DNA of 64,000 nucleotides from an uncultured bacterium. Lineage in GTDB: Bacteria > Hydrogenedentota > Hydrogenedentia > Hydrogenedentales > Hydrogenedentaceae. This document shows, one piece after another, positions 8,159 through 16,634 of this stretch. The notes beneath the pieces were generated by a model. That model saw only the letters and a program-made list of their open reading frames with translations, did not search any database and was not told the origin of the DNA. Positions within the stretch are counted from its first letter, which is position 1, and every line of letters starts with the position of its first letter. The stretch covers positions 1 to 64,000 of the forward strand of contig CALLRP010000027.1 of the NCBI GenBank assembly GCA_938014335.1. Direction: 5' to 3'. A program made the translations under genes and the position numbers.

Positions 8159-9856
8159 TTATTCTTTTGTTTTTGATAACTTCATCGCACAGAATTTAGG
8201 ACCACACATTGTACAATAGTTCTGGTTAATTCTTTTCTCCCCGTTGTCTTGCACACAGGGGTTACTTTCAAGAAACATTTTTAATGATTTTTCGGGGTCT
8301 AATGCCAGTGCAAATTGGTCTTCCCAGGAAAATTTAACCCTTGCTAATGCCATTAAACAATCTCGAAGAAAAGCAGATGGCAATCCTTTGGCTATATCGG
8401 AGGCATGTGCTGAAATTCTGTATGTAACAACACCTTCTCTGACATCTTCCTTATCGGGCAAGCCAATATGTTCCTTAGGGGTTACATAGCAGAGCATAGC
8501 AGTTCCTGCAGAACCTATAACTGTGGCTCCGATAGCCGAACTTATATGGTCATAACCTGTAGCAATATCTGTAACCACAGGACCTAATGTATAGAAGGGA
8601 GCAGAACTACACCATTCTTTTTGGATCTCAATATTTTTGATAATTTTGTCCATAGGGATATGTCCGGGACCTTCATGCATTACCTGAACATCGAATTGTT
8701 CTGCTCTTTTTGCTAATTCACTCTGGACTTTTAATTCTGCAAATTGAGCCTCATCATTAGCATCATAAATACAACCAGGTCTTAAACCATCCCCTATAGA
8801 AACGGCTACATCATAAGTAGATAGAATCTCACAAATTTCATCCCAATGTGTATAGGTGAAATTTTGTTGCTTGTGTTCCTCCATCCAACGGGCCATAATG
8901 GCACCTCCACGGCTTACGATACCTGCAAGCCTTTTCTCAATCATAGGTAGATGCTCTTCTAATAACCCTGCATGGATTGTAAAGTAATCTACTCCCTGTT
9001 CTGCCTGATGAATTAAAACATCTCGATATAATTCCCATGAAATATCTTCAGGTTTTCCCTCCACTTTTTCTAAAACTTCATAAATTGGAACAGTCCCGAT
9101 AGGAACTGGAGAATTTCGGATAATGGCTTCTCGTATAGCGTTAATGTCCTCTCCAGTACTTAGATCCATAACGGTGTCTGCACCACACATAATTGCCCAG
9201 AGCATCTTTTCAACCTCTTCATTTATTCCGCTTCGAATAGATGAATTACCAATATTCGCATTTATTTTTGTCCTCAAACCTTGCCCAATACCCATAGGTT
9301 CTAATTCGGGATGATTGATATTAGAAGGGATAATGATTTTACCTTCTGCTACTTGCTTACAAATCCATTCAGCAGAAAGTACACTTTTTTCGAGAACATC
9401 CTTAGCCTTTTCTTTCCACAACCATTCAATCCATATTTTATTCTGTGATATTTCAATACTCTCTCTATATGCTACATATTCCATTTCGGGGGTAATGATA
9501 CCTTTTCGTGCATAATACCTCTGTGTGACTCTTTCTCCGTTCGTTGCTTTTCTTATTGTTTTATTTCCTTTGTTATAGCTCTGTATTTCTGTCCTTGAAT
9601 TTAGCCATTCTTCTCTTACTCTTTTTATTCCATTCTGAAAATTAGATAAATTATCTACTTTTTCATAAGGTCCTGATGTGTCATAAATATAATATTCAAA
9701 ATTTGTAGTTCGTTTTTTTATTTCTTCAGGGACTATGTGCTCGCTAATTTTTATTACCTTTACAGGTATTAAAAAGTTAGAAATGTTTCCTCTGATGTTT
9801 ATATAATCCTTATGGATTTTTTTCTTTAAAATGCTATTTTCAACGAATTCTTTCAT
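8159..9856 (-). CDS. thiC: Phosphomethylpyrimidine synthase ThiC
   Basis: Radical-SAM enzyme that rearranges aminoimidazole ribotide to the HMP-phosphate pyrimidine of thiamin. The 565 residues fit the family. Strong signatures are [39 protein letters not shown], the [20 protein letters not shown] segment, [14 protein letters not shown], and [23 protein letters not shown]. At the C-terminus Cys548, Cys551 and Cys556 (C-x2-C-x4-C) hold the [4Fe-4S] cluster. The gap to valS upstream is only 74 bp and shows no TPP-riboswitch signature, unlike many bacterial thiC genes. Confidence 0.98.
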   Translation of the reverse strand: MKEFVENSILKKKIHKDYINIRGNISNFLIPVKVIKISEHIVPEEIKKRTTNFEYYIYDTSGPYEKVDNLSNFQNGIKRVREEWLNSRTEIQSYNKGNKTIRKATNGERVTQRYYARKGIITPEMEYVAYRESIEISQNKIWIEWLWKEKAKDVLEKSVLSAEWICKQVAEGKIIIPSNINHPELEPMGIGQGLRTKINANIGNSSIRSGINEEVEKMLWAIMCGADTVMDLSTGEDINAIREAIIRNSPVPIGTVPIYEVLEKVEGKPEDISWELYRDVLIHQAEQGVDYFTIHAGLLEEHLPMIEKRLAGIVSRGGAIMARWMEEHKQQNFTYTHWDEICEILSTYDVAVSIGDGLRPGCIYDANDEAQFAELKVQSELAKRAEQFDVQVMHEGPGHIPMDKIIKNIEIQKEWCSSAPFYTLGPVVTDIATGYDHISSAIGATVIGSAGTAMLCYVTPKEHIGLPDKEDVREGVVTYRISAHASDIAKGLPSAFLRDCLMALARVKFSWEDQFALALDPEKSLKMFLESNPCVQDNGEKRINQNYCTMCGPKFCAMKLSKTKE

Positions 9857-9930
9857 CTATTTTCCCTGATAAATGATTAAATCTGATGTTCTATTTTATT
9901 ATATACGACTAAAAAGATTTTAGTTATCGT

Positions 9931-12549
9931 TTAGATATGAACAAGTACTTCTACTTTTTCATTTCCTTCTGAAATATTATATTCATTTACATGTAACATG
10001 GAAGTAACATCTTTGAGAAGTATCTGGCAGATTTCGTTTAACCCAGAGGGACATTTGACTTCTATCTTTGAGACGGGAGCAGCAAGACTTATATTTGCTT
10101 CTGCTTTTGCCTTTCTTATCGGATTGACGAGTCCTATTAGTACTTCATATAGTTCAGGATATTTTGTTTCTGGAATCCCCTCAAATTCATTAACAGAGGG
10201 CCATGGACTCTTATGAACAGAGGAAGCCATATCCCCATCGTTAAAATATTCCCAATTCCAAATTTCTTCGGTGATATATGGTAGATAAGGAGCAAATAAA
10301 CGAACAATAGCACGATGGATAATCCGTAAACTACTACATGCGGAAATGCGTTCATCTGTTATTTCTGTTTGATAAACACGGGGTTTTATAATTTCCAGAT
10401 AGTTATCGCAAAAAACACTCCAGAAAAATTCTTCTGTTAACATTAACGCCTGCGCATAGTCAAACTCTTCAAAACTTCCAGTGGCTCTCTGTATAGTGGC
10501 CTTCAATTCATTAATGATGGCAATATCTATGGGATTTTGTACCGCTTCCCTTTTTAATAGTCCTTTATCTATATTTTGGAATTGCATTATAGCAAATTTA
10601 CTGGCATTAAATAGCTTTGTGCATAATTTACGGCCTACCTTGAAAGCCTGCTCATCGTACGCAGTGTCTACGCCCAATCGTGCTTTTGCAGACCAATAAC
10701 GGACACTATCCGCTCCATGTTGTTCAATAAGAGGCTCTGGAGTTACCACATTCCCATGACTCTTTGACATTTTCTTACGGTCAGGGTCTAAAATCCAACC
10801 ACTTAAAACTACATTTTTCCATGGGATTTCACCATCATGGAGATATGCTTTTACAATCGTATAGAACGCCCATGTGCGTATAATGTCATGAGCCTGAGGG
10901 CGTATATCCATAGGGAATAATTTTTTATGTCGCTCCGGATTTAAGAACCAATGTGTAGCTATTTGTGGAGTAAGAGAACTCGTTGCCCAGGTATCTAAAA
11001 CATCTGGTTCGCCAGTAAAACCATCAGGTTTGTCTCTTTTCTCTTCCGTATAGCCCGGAGGAACATCAGATAATGGGTCAACGGGTAAATCTTTAATATC
11101 AGGTATAATAGGCTTACTATATATGATTTCTCCCTCTGAATTTATTGGATACCAGACCGGAATAGGAACACCAAAAAATCTCTGCCTGCTTAAGCACCAA
11201 TCTTGATTTAATCCTTCAACCCAATGCTCATACCGCTTATACATATAATCCGGATACCATTTTATCTTTTTCCCCTGAGCAATGAGGGCTTCCTTTTTAT
11301 CGATTATTTTTGTGTACCACTGTCGAGTGGGAACGATTTCAAGAGGACGGTCACCTTTTTCAAAGAAACGAACCGCATGGGTAATTTGAGTTTCAGGACG
11401 GTCAATCACCCCCTCCATTTGCCTTGCAACTTCGACAATAACTTTTTTGGCATTCCCTGTGTATAATCCTTGCATTTTAGAATAAATTTCATTAGCTTGT
11501 TCAGGATTCTTCGAAGGGACTACCAGATGACCTTTATCAGAAGGAACTGCTGACTTATCATCGAAACTGATAAATTCGACATGCATTAGAGTCCCGTTTC
11601 GAGCTACTATTTGTCGCATTGGTAGATTAAACTGTTTCCACCACTCCACATCGGTTTGGTCGCCAAAAGTACATACCATTACCACTCCTGTCCCTTTATC
11701 AGGCTCTGCTTTCTCATCACCCATTATAGGGACAGGAACATTAAATAACGGTGTAAGTATGGTTTTCCCAATGTATTTATTATATCTTTCATCATCAGGA
11801 TGGACAAGAACTGCCACACAGGCAGGGAGAAGTTCAGGGCGTGTAGTGGCTATTACAAGGTATTCGATACTATCAGGAAAAGGAAAACGAAAATAGTAGA
11901 ATGCAGAAGGGACCTCTTTATCAACAAGTTCCGCCTGAGCAATAGCAGTTTGATAATCTATATCCCATAAAACAGGTCTTTCTTCCTGATATATTTCACC
12001 CTTTTTATATAGTTCTAAAAAACTTGCCTGTGATATTAATCTGCAATGTTTATCAATCGTGGCATATTCAAGGTCCCAGTCATAACTCATCCCAAGTTTC
12101 GTCCATAAATTGCGAAATGCTTTTTCATCCTCGACAATTACCTGGTCGCATAACTCTATGAAATTTTTTCGACTAACAGAGAGGGGAGGTGTCCCTTTTT
12201 TGCTTGGCGATACTTTAAGATTGGGGTCATACGACATAGAAGGTTCACAACGAACATTAAGATAATTTTGCACTCTTCTTTCTGTGGGTAAACCATTATC
12301 ATCCCAGCCTATTGGAAAGAAAATATTTTTCCCTCTCATTCTTTGATAACGGACTATAAAATCCTGATGAGAATAGCTAAACATATGCCCTACATGCAAA
12401 GAACCGCTTACTGTTGGAGGAGGTGTATCTACGACAAAAGTTTCTTCACGAGACTTAGTAGAATCCCAACGATATATACCCGTTTCTTTCCATGTTTTTA
12501 TCCAATGTTCTTCCATCTTTTTAACATCGTAGTTCTTCGGCAATTCCAT
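9931..12549 (-). CDS. valS: Valyl-tRNA synthetase
   Basis: Class Ia synthetase that charges tRNA-Val and edits mischarged Thr. HIGH-like motif HVGH at 52-55, KKMSKSHGN near residue 600, and the editing domain with ATTRPELLPACVAVLVHPDD. The sequence GWDDNGLPTERRVQNYLNVRCEP is the type seen in actinobacterial and related ValRS enzymes. At 872 residues it is shorter than the roughly 950-residue E. coli enzyme and seems to lack the C-terminal coiled-coil arm, as in the actinobacterial type. No T-box leader is visible upstream. Confidence 0.98.
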   Translation of the reverse strand: MELPKNYDVKKMEEHWIKTWKETGIYRWDSTKSREETFVVDTPPPTVSGSLHVGHMFSYSHQDFIVRYQRMRGKNIFFPIGWDDNGLPTERRVQNYLNVRCEPSMSYDPNLKVSPSKKGTPPLSVSRKNFIELCDQVIVEDEKAFRNLWTKLGMSYDWDLEYATIDKHCRLISQASFLELYKKGEIYQEERPVLWDIDYQTAIAQAELVDKEVPSAFYYFRFPFPDSIEYLVIATTRPELLPACVAVLVHPDDERYNKYIGKTILTPLFNVPVPIMGDEKAEPDKGTGVVMVCTFGDQTDVEWWKQFNLPMRQIVARNGTLMHVEFISFDDKSAVPSDKGHLVVPSKNPEQANEIYSKMQGLYTGNAKKVIVEVARQMEGVIDRPETQITHAVRFFEKGDRPLEIVPTRQWYTKIIDKKEALIAQGKKIKWYPDYMYKRYEHWVEGLNQDWCLSRQRFFGVPIPVWYPINSEGEIIYSKPIIPDIKDLPVDPLSDVPPGYTEEKRDKPDGFTGEPDVLDTWATSSLTPQIATHWFLNPERHKKLFPMDIRPQAHDIIRTWAFYTIVKAYLHDGEIPWKNVVLSGWILDPDRKKMSKSHGNVVTPEPLIEQHGADSVRYWSAKARLGVDTAYDEQAFKVGRKLCTKLFNASKFAIMQFQNIDKGLLKREAVQNPIDIAIINELKATIQRATGSFEEFDYAQALMLTEEFFWSVFCDNYLEIIKPRVYQTEITDERISACSSLRIIHRAIVRLFAPYLPYITEEIWNWEYFNDGDMASSVHKSPWPSVNEFEGIPETKYPELYEVLIGLVNPIRKAKAEANISLAAPVSKIEVKCPSGLNEICQILLKDVTSMLHVNEYNISEGNEKVEVLVHI

Positions 12550-12676
12550 ATAAAAACCTTCCTTTAAAGATTTAGACCATTATAAATACAGAGGAAAATC
12601 GAATGAGTAGATTAATAGTATACTAAATCAGGCTATTCTTTGGAAAGTTATCTGACAGGATGGGAGTTGTCTTATA

Positions 12677-13336
12677 TCAAAGTAGATTAAAACCTGTTAA
12701 GCCATAGGTAAGCAAAAAACCTGCTATATATTGCAGAGGGGGTGATATGATTCGGGAACCTAAGGTTATGGCAATAATTAATCCGAAAGGTCCCATTTGT
12801 TGCAGGAAACGCTGTCCTTCTGGGGGGAGGAAATAATTTAAGACATGATGCCCATCCAGAGGGGGTAAAGGAATACAGTTAAAGAGAAGTAAGACAAGGT
12901 TTATCATTACAATGGATATAGAAACCAAACAGGCAGGTGAAGAAAACATTTCATCAGGGGTTGTGATACCATTCATAATAACAGTAAGTCTTAAAACAAA
13001 AGTGAAGACTAATGCTAATAAAAGATTTGCTGAAGGACCTGCTATTGCTACAAAAACAGAATGAAGTTTGGGATTACGAAGATTGCGAATGTTAACAGGG
13101 ACAGGTTTTGCCCAACCGAATAAAAATGGGAATTGAGTTATCATCATCAATAAAGGCAAGATAAAAGTCCCTAATGGGTCTGCATGCTTTATCGGATTTA
13201 ATGTCAGCCGTCCCAACATGCGCGCAGTGGGGTCTCCAAAACGGTCTGCAGCTGCTGCATGTGCCGCTTCATGGGCAGAGAGACAGAATAAAAGACATGT
13301 ATATTGAACTATAATTTGTAAAATTCGGTCAGCCAC
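12677..13336 (-). CDS. Site-2-type intramembrane metalloprotease (M50 family)
   Basis: A polytopic membrane protease of 219 residues. The zinc motif HEAAH is at residues 22-26 in the first membrane segment, and the third ligand lies in NCIPLPPLDGHHVL (Asp161). Glycine- and proline-rich GRLTLNPIKHADPLG follows the first helix as in the compact M50B (YwhC/SREBP S2P-like) group. There is no PDZ domain, so it is not RseP-like. Targets are unknown. It is divergent from the 504-residue orphan gene. Confidence 0.9.
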   Translation of the reverse strand: MADRILQIIVQYTCLLFCLSAHEAAHAAAADRFGDPTARMLGRLTLNPIKHADPLGTFILPLLMMITQFPFLFGWAKPVPVNIRNLRNPKLHSVFVAIAGPSANLLLALVFTFVLRLTVIMNGITTPDEMFSSPACLVSISIVMINLVLLLFNCIPLPPLDGHHVLNYFLPPEGQRFLQQMGPFGLIIAITLGSRIISPPLQYIAGFLLTYGLTGFNLL

Positions 13337-13441
13337 TTAATTAACCCTCGTATAATATGGAGTAAGTATACTTTATATATAATATGACAAGTCAAAAAGG
13401 TATAATGTTTCCTCAAAATCGGTTAATTTTGAAAGTTTTAT

Positions 13442-14956
13442 ATGTTTGATAAATTATTGTTAAAGACATACCTTTATACTCTATTCAAAATTTCAAAAGA
13501 TACTGAAAACTTGTCAGGAATCCAATTAACTCTTAATGATTTTCTTTATCTATTTCTCGTTCCCAATCTCAATCCTATAGAGATAAGGGACTTATTTAAA
13601 CAGATAGAAAATTATTTTGGATTTCATACAGAGATAAACAACAAAGTTCAAATAGATAGAATCAATATTGATAATAAAATTGTTATAAAATCTCTTTCAC
13701 TTATTCTTAGACCTACTGAAAAAGATATCTTTTCCATTCATTATGAAGAAACACAAGAAGGCGGATTTCTTATCCCTAACCTTATCGTTATTTCTTCAAC
13801 AAATATGGAAAAAATTTCAAGATTCATTTTATTAGATGATTTTTTACCTGTGGAAACTGCTTTAATTAATGAGCAGTGGACAAGAGCTACAAACGGAGGA
13901 AAAATACAAATCAAAGACAACCGAATCACTTTCAGGCTTGCAGGGTTAAAACTTCCAGAGAAAAAGAAGAATTTTCTAAATGAAATAATCCCTGATGCTT
14001 CTTCAAAATCTACCGATGAACTTGAAAGTATTATACAAAACAATCTACAACGATGGAATTCAAATAAGATAATTGATGTCCAATCATCTTTTAATTCTAT
14101 ATGGGACAGTATGAAGTCTTTTGTTATAAAGAATGAGAAATTTGAAATCAATATAGATTCTTTTTTGCCTGTTGTTGTATTACCCGAACTTACTTTTTCT
14201 TCCGTAATCCTGTGTGCTATTTCACCCTTGTTTACCTGTGCTTATCCAAAATCAGGAATATTGGATATGGGTTACGACACAAAAGATAGGAATCTCTCTA
14301 TGGAAATCATATTAAAGACGGATGCCCCCTTCGAATATTCTGAAAAGGTATACAAAATACTTGGATATCTTATCGAACAACTAAACGGAACATTAATTAC
14401 TGAAAAAAAACAGATAAAAAATGAATATGTTTTCGGAATAAATATTCACATCCCCGATAAAATAGGAATATATTTGGACAAGGAACTTCCTGGTTGGGAT
14501 TGTCTCTCCTCGGAAAGTAAAGACCTTCTCCGCCGATTATGTAACGATTTTTCCATCCCCTATGAGAATCATTTTATTTCTGAAATTCTAAAATATGAAG
14601 TAGAAAACAATTTTAATCATATTTTTTCTTTATCTTTATTTATAAACCTTGCACATGAAGTATTAGAGCAAAAACAAAAAAGTATCAATTCTACATTAAG
14701 ATCAATATTAACAGACATAGAAAAAGGTAAGGTAAAGAAGAAATTATTAAATCCTGTAATTGTTGGACAAATAATAGAATCTTGCTTAAATTTGCCAAAT
14801 GGAGAGGAACGAATTTTTAAATTGTTCAATAAAGATAAAATTCAAAATAAACAATTGCTCGAATTAACAAAGGCATTAAAACAATTTCCCCAATCAACCC
14901 AACAACTTCTGCCTTTGCTTGTTTCTTTTATTCAAAAAATAGAAAGACCAAAATAA
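13442..14956 (+). CDS. Hypothetical protein, 504 aa
   Basis: Not recognised. It is a cytoplasmic-looking protein with no signal peptide or membrane helix. The middle part (about 255-355: PLFTCAYPKSG, a long helix EKVYKILGYLIEQLNGTL, IHIPDKIGIYLDKELPGWD) has a faint feel of a degenerate GHKL-ATPase/phosphotransfer arrangement, but no N, G1 or G2 box can be identified, so this is only a hint. The C-terminal 150 residues are helical. It stands alone on the plus strand and converges with the [FeFe]-like sensor cluster, 6 bp from its last gene. Confidence 0.7.
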   Translation: MFDKLLLKTYLYTLFKISKDTENLSGIQLTLNDFLYLFLVPNLNPIEIRDLFKQIENYFGFHTEINNKVQIDRINIDNKIVIKSLSLILRPTEKDIFSIHYEETQEGGFLIPNLIVISSTNMEKISRFILLDDFLPVETALINEQWTRATNGGKIQIKDNRITFRLAGLKLPEKKKNFLNEIIPDASSKSTDELESIIQNNLQRWNSNKIIDVQSSFNSIWDSMKSFVIKNEKFEINIDSFLPVVVLPELTFSSVILCAISPLFTCAYPKSGILDMGYDTKDRNLSMEIILKTDAPFEYSEKVYKILGYLIEQLNGTLITEKKQIKNEYVFGINIHIPDKIGIYLDKELPGWDCLSSESKDLLRRLCNDFSIPYENHFISEILKYEVENNFNHIFSLSLFINLAHEVLEQKQKSINSTLRSILTDIEKGKVKKKLLNPVIVGQIIESCLNLPNGEERIFKLFNKDKIQNKQLLELTKALKQFPQSTQQLLPLLVSFIQKIERPK

Positions 14957-14962
14957 CAATAC

Positions 14963-15502
14963 TTATATTTCCAATACTCTAATAACCTCGTTTATTTTAT
15001 TTTCAATTATCGGATATATCTTTAAATCATTTTTTTCTGTAAATTGTTCGTATAATTCTTTTGTGCTCAATAAAAGTCTTGTACAAGTATTATGAATAAT
15101 TTTTATTTCTATATTAATATTGGGATTAGTAACAGCAATTCCCGCTATTGAATTACCTAAATCTCCCATAGGAACTCTATCAATGTGTGACAGAACAAAT
15201 GTTAAATTAACTTTTGCTCCTCCTAAATCCTCACTTCTTCCTATCGTAACTTTCCCCCCGGCCCGTTCTGCTGAACTTTTTGCTAAACTTAGCCCCATCC
15301 CTGTTATTTTTGATAACTTCGTTGTATAAAACGGGTCAAACAACTTTTCTTCATCTACACTAAAACCCTTACCATTATCTTCAATTATCAGCACGAGTAA
15401 ATCCTTTGTCGCATCAATATCCAAAATAATTCGTATTTCGTCTGCCCCTGCATTGATGGAGTTTTCTATCAAGTCGAGCATGTGTAAAGAAAGTTCAATC
15501 AA
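14963..15502 (-). CDS. GHKL (HATPase_c) ATP-binding protein of the hydrogenase-linked sensor cluster
   Basis: A stand-alone histidine-kinase-type ATPase domain of about 179 residues. N box LIENSINAGADEIRI, G1 IIEDNGKGF, F box DPFYTTK, and G2 TGMGLSLAKSSAERAGG are all present; there is no DHp helix pair or obvious phospho-acceptor His. The ribosome site GGAGG at 15512-15516 best serves the TTG at 15500-15502; longer TTG starts exist. It overlaps the PHP gene by 8 bp, which indicates translational coupling. Similar proteins occur next to [FeFe] hydrogenase genes in Clostridia and Thermotogae; their role is not known. Confidence 0.85.
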   Translation of the reverse strand: MIELSLHMLDLIENSINAGADEIRIILDIDATKDLLVLIIEDNGKGFSVDEEKLFDPFYTTKLSKITGMGLSLAKSSAERAGGKVTIGRSEDLGGAKVNLTFVLSHIDRVPMGDLGNSIAGIAVTNPNINIEIKIIHNTCTRLLLSTKELYEQFTEKNDLKIYPIIENKINEVIRVLEI

Positions 15503-16265
15503 ATTCAACAACCTCCAAAATTGCTTTTTGTTTTATTCCTACTTTTATACTTTCAAATGATAAACTGTCAACCGATAGAATGGTTTGGACATGTCCAATT
15601 TCATCTAAAGAATGGGCATCGGATGAGGTAATAACTGGTATATCGTCAGGTAATGAGTAGATAATATTTCTCAAAATAAATTCTTTGTTTTCATTAACTC
15701 TTTTAACAGATATGGGTGAAATTTCCAATACATCAAAAAGTTTATCGGGAATAAAACCTAACTGACTGGTTACAGAAAATGAAGGTCGGTCTATATGACT
15801 GGCAATAACAATTGTATTGTATCTGCGTAATAGTGAGACAGCACTTTCTAAATCTAAGCCAGAAGAAAAATACAAAGGCTTAATTTCCTCCTTAAAAATA
15901 TTCCCTTCCATATCTAATACTAATTGTGGTTCTAAAAACGAAGTATTTTTAACACCCTTTTTTATCGAATTCTGTATAAGTTCTCCTACTTGGTTTGCAT
16001 CATCAATACTTTCAAAAATACCTATAATATGTACTTCTTCTTCAGTCGTGATTTCTATTCCGGGTAGGAATAGAATTTGAGGAAACCACTTTTGTCCAAA
16101 TTCAAAAAACGATTTAACATTTTTTGTACTATTATGGTCACAGATAGCAAAGACATTTATCCCTTTTTCAAATAATCGCGGATAAATATTTTGTGGAGTC
16201 ATCATTCGGTCTGCACAGGACGACAATACGGAATGAATATGTAAATCAGCACGTATATTGTGCAA
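15495..16265 (-). CDS. PHP-domain metal-dependent phosphoesterase
   Basis: PHP-fold protein of 256 residues. The metal ligands are seen in ADLHIHSVLSSCAD, FAICDHNSTKN, LPGIEITTEEEVHIIGIF, VIASHIDRPSF and the last ITSSDAHSLDEIG. It starts with TTG after AGAGG. The gene is locked into the five-gene cluster (4 bp after the DRTGG gene, 8 bp overlap with the GHKL gene). PHP proteins of this type accompany [FeFe] hydrogenase clusters elsewhere, and a phosphatase or nucleotide-messenger role is possible but unproven. Confidence 0.87.
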   Translation of the reverse strand: MHNIRADLHIHSVLSSCADRMMTPQNIYPRLFEKGINVFAICDHNSTKNVKSFFEFGQKWFPQILFLPGIEITTEEEVHIIGIFESIDDANQVGELIQNSIKKGVKNTSFLEPQLVLDMEGNIFKEEIKPLYFSSGLDLESAVSLLRRYNTIVIASHIDRPSFSVTSQLGFIPDKLFDVLEISPISVKRVNENKEFILRNIIYSLPDDIPVITSSDAHSLDEIGHVQTILSVDSLSFESIKVGIKQKAILEVVEFD

Positions 16266-16269
16266 GTTA

Positions 16270-16620
16270 TTATCCTCTTATGCCCATTTCATATAATTTT
16301 CCGACAATGTTGAATGCAGATTCAGAGGATGAAAATAGTAGAATTTTTTCTTCTTCTGCTTTTTTTATTACATTCTCTTCAGGCATACGATTTTGAATGA
16401 AAATAACAGAAGAAAGTTCGGCATGAACGCATACTGCAATAACATTAATATGTGTTTGTAATGTAACCAACATAGAACCTTTTGGTGCGTTTGCTAGTAC
16501 ATCACTTAACAAGTCAGAAACATATCCCTCGCTAATTTCCCTTTCTAATAAATCACCAATTTGTGGGGTCAGTAATTCCAAATCTAAGGCATTACATATT
16601 TCTCGTAACTTTATACCCAT
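16270..16620 (-). CDS. DRTGG-domain protein
   Basis: Small protein of 116 residues consisting only of a DRTGG-type fold: N-terminal ICNALDLELLTPQ, the YVSDLLSDVLANAPKGSMLVTLQTHINVIAVC core and EEKILLFSSSESAFNIVGKLYEMGI. DRTGG domains often sit beside CBS domains and are thought to bind a nucleotide or act in signalling. RBS GGAGATAAATC before ATG. It lies 14 bp after the [FeFe]-like fusion gene. It is a paralogue of the first gene of the cluster in layout, though sequence identity is low by eye. Confidence 0.8.
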   Translation of the reverse strand: MGIKLREICNALDLELLTPQIGDLLEREISEGYVSDLLSDVLANAPKGSMLVTLQTHINVIAVCVHAELSSVIFIQNRMPEENVIKKAEEEKILLFSSSESAFNIVGKLYEMGIRG

Positions 16621-16634
16621 GATTTATCTCCATT

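Noticed and set aside
9908..9924. ACTAAAA/TTTTAGT hairpin as a terminator of valS
   Set aside because: Only A/T pairs except one, with a 3-base loop and no T-run; too weak to call.
12677..13336. RseP-type site-2 protease
   Set aside because: Too short, no PDZ domain; it matches the compact M50B group.
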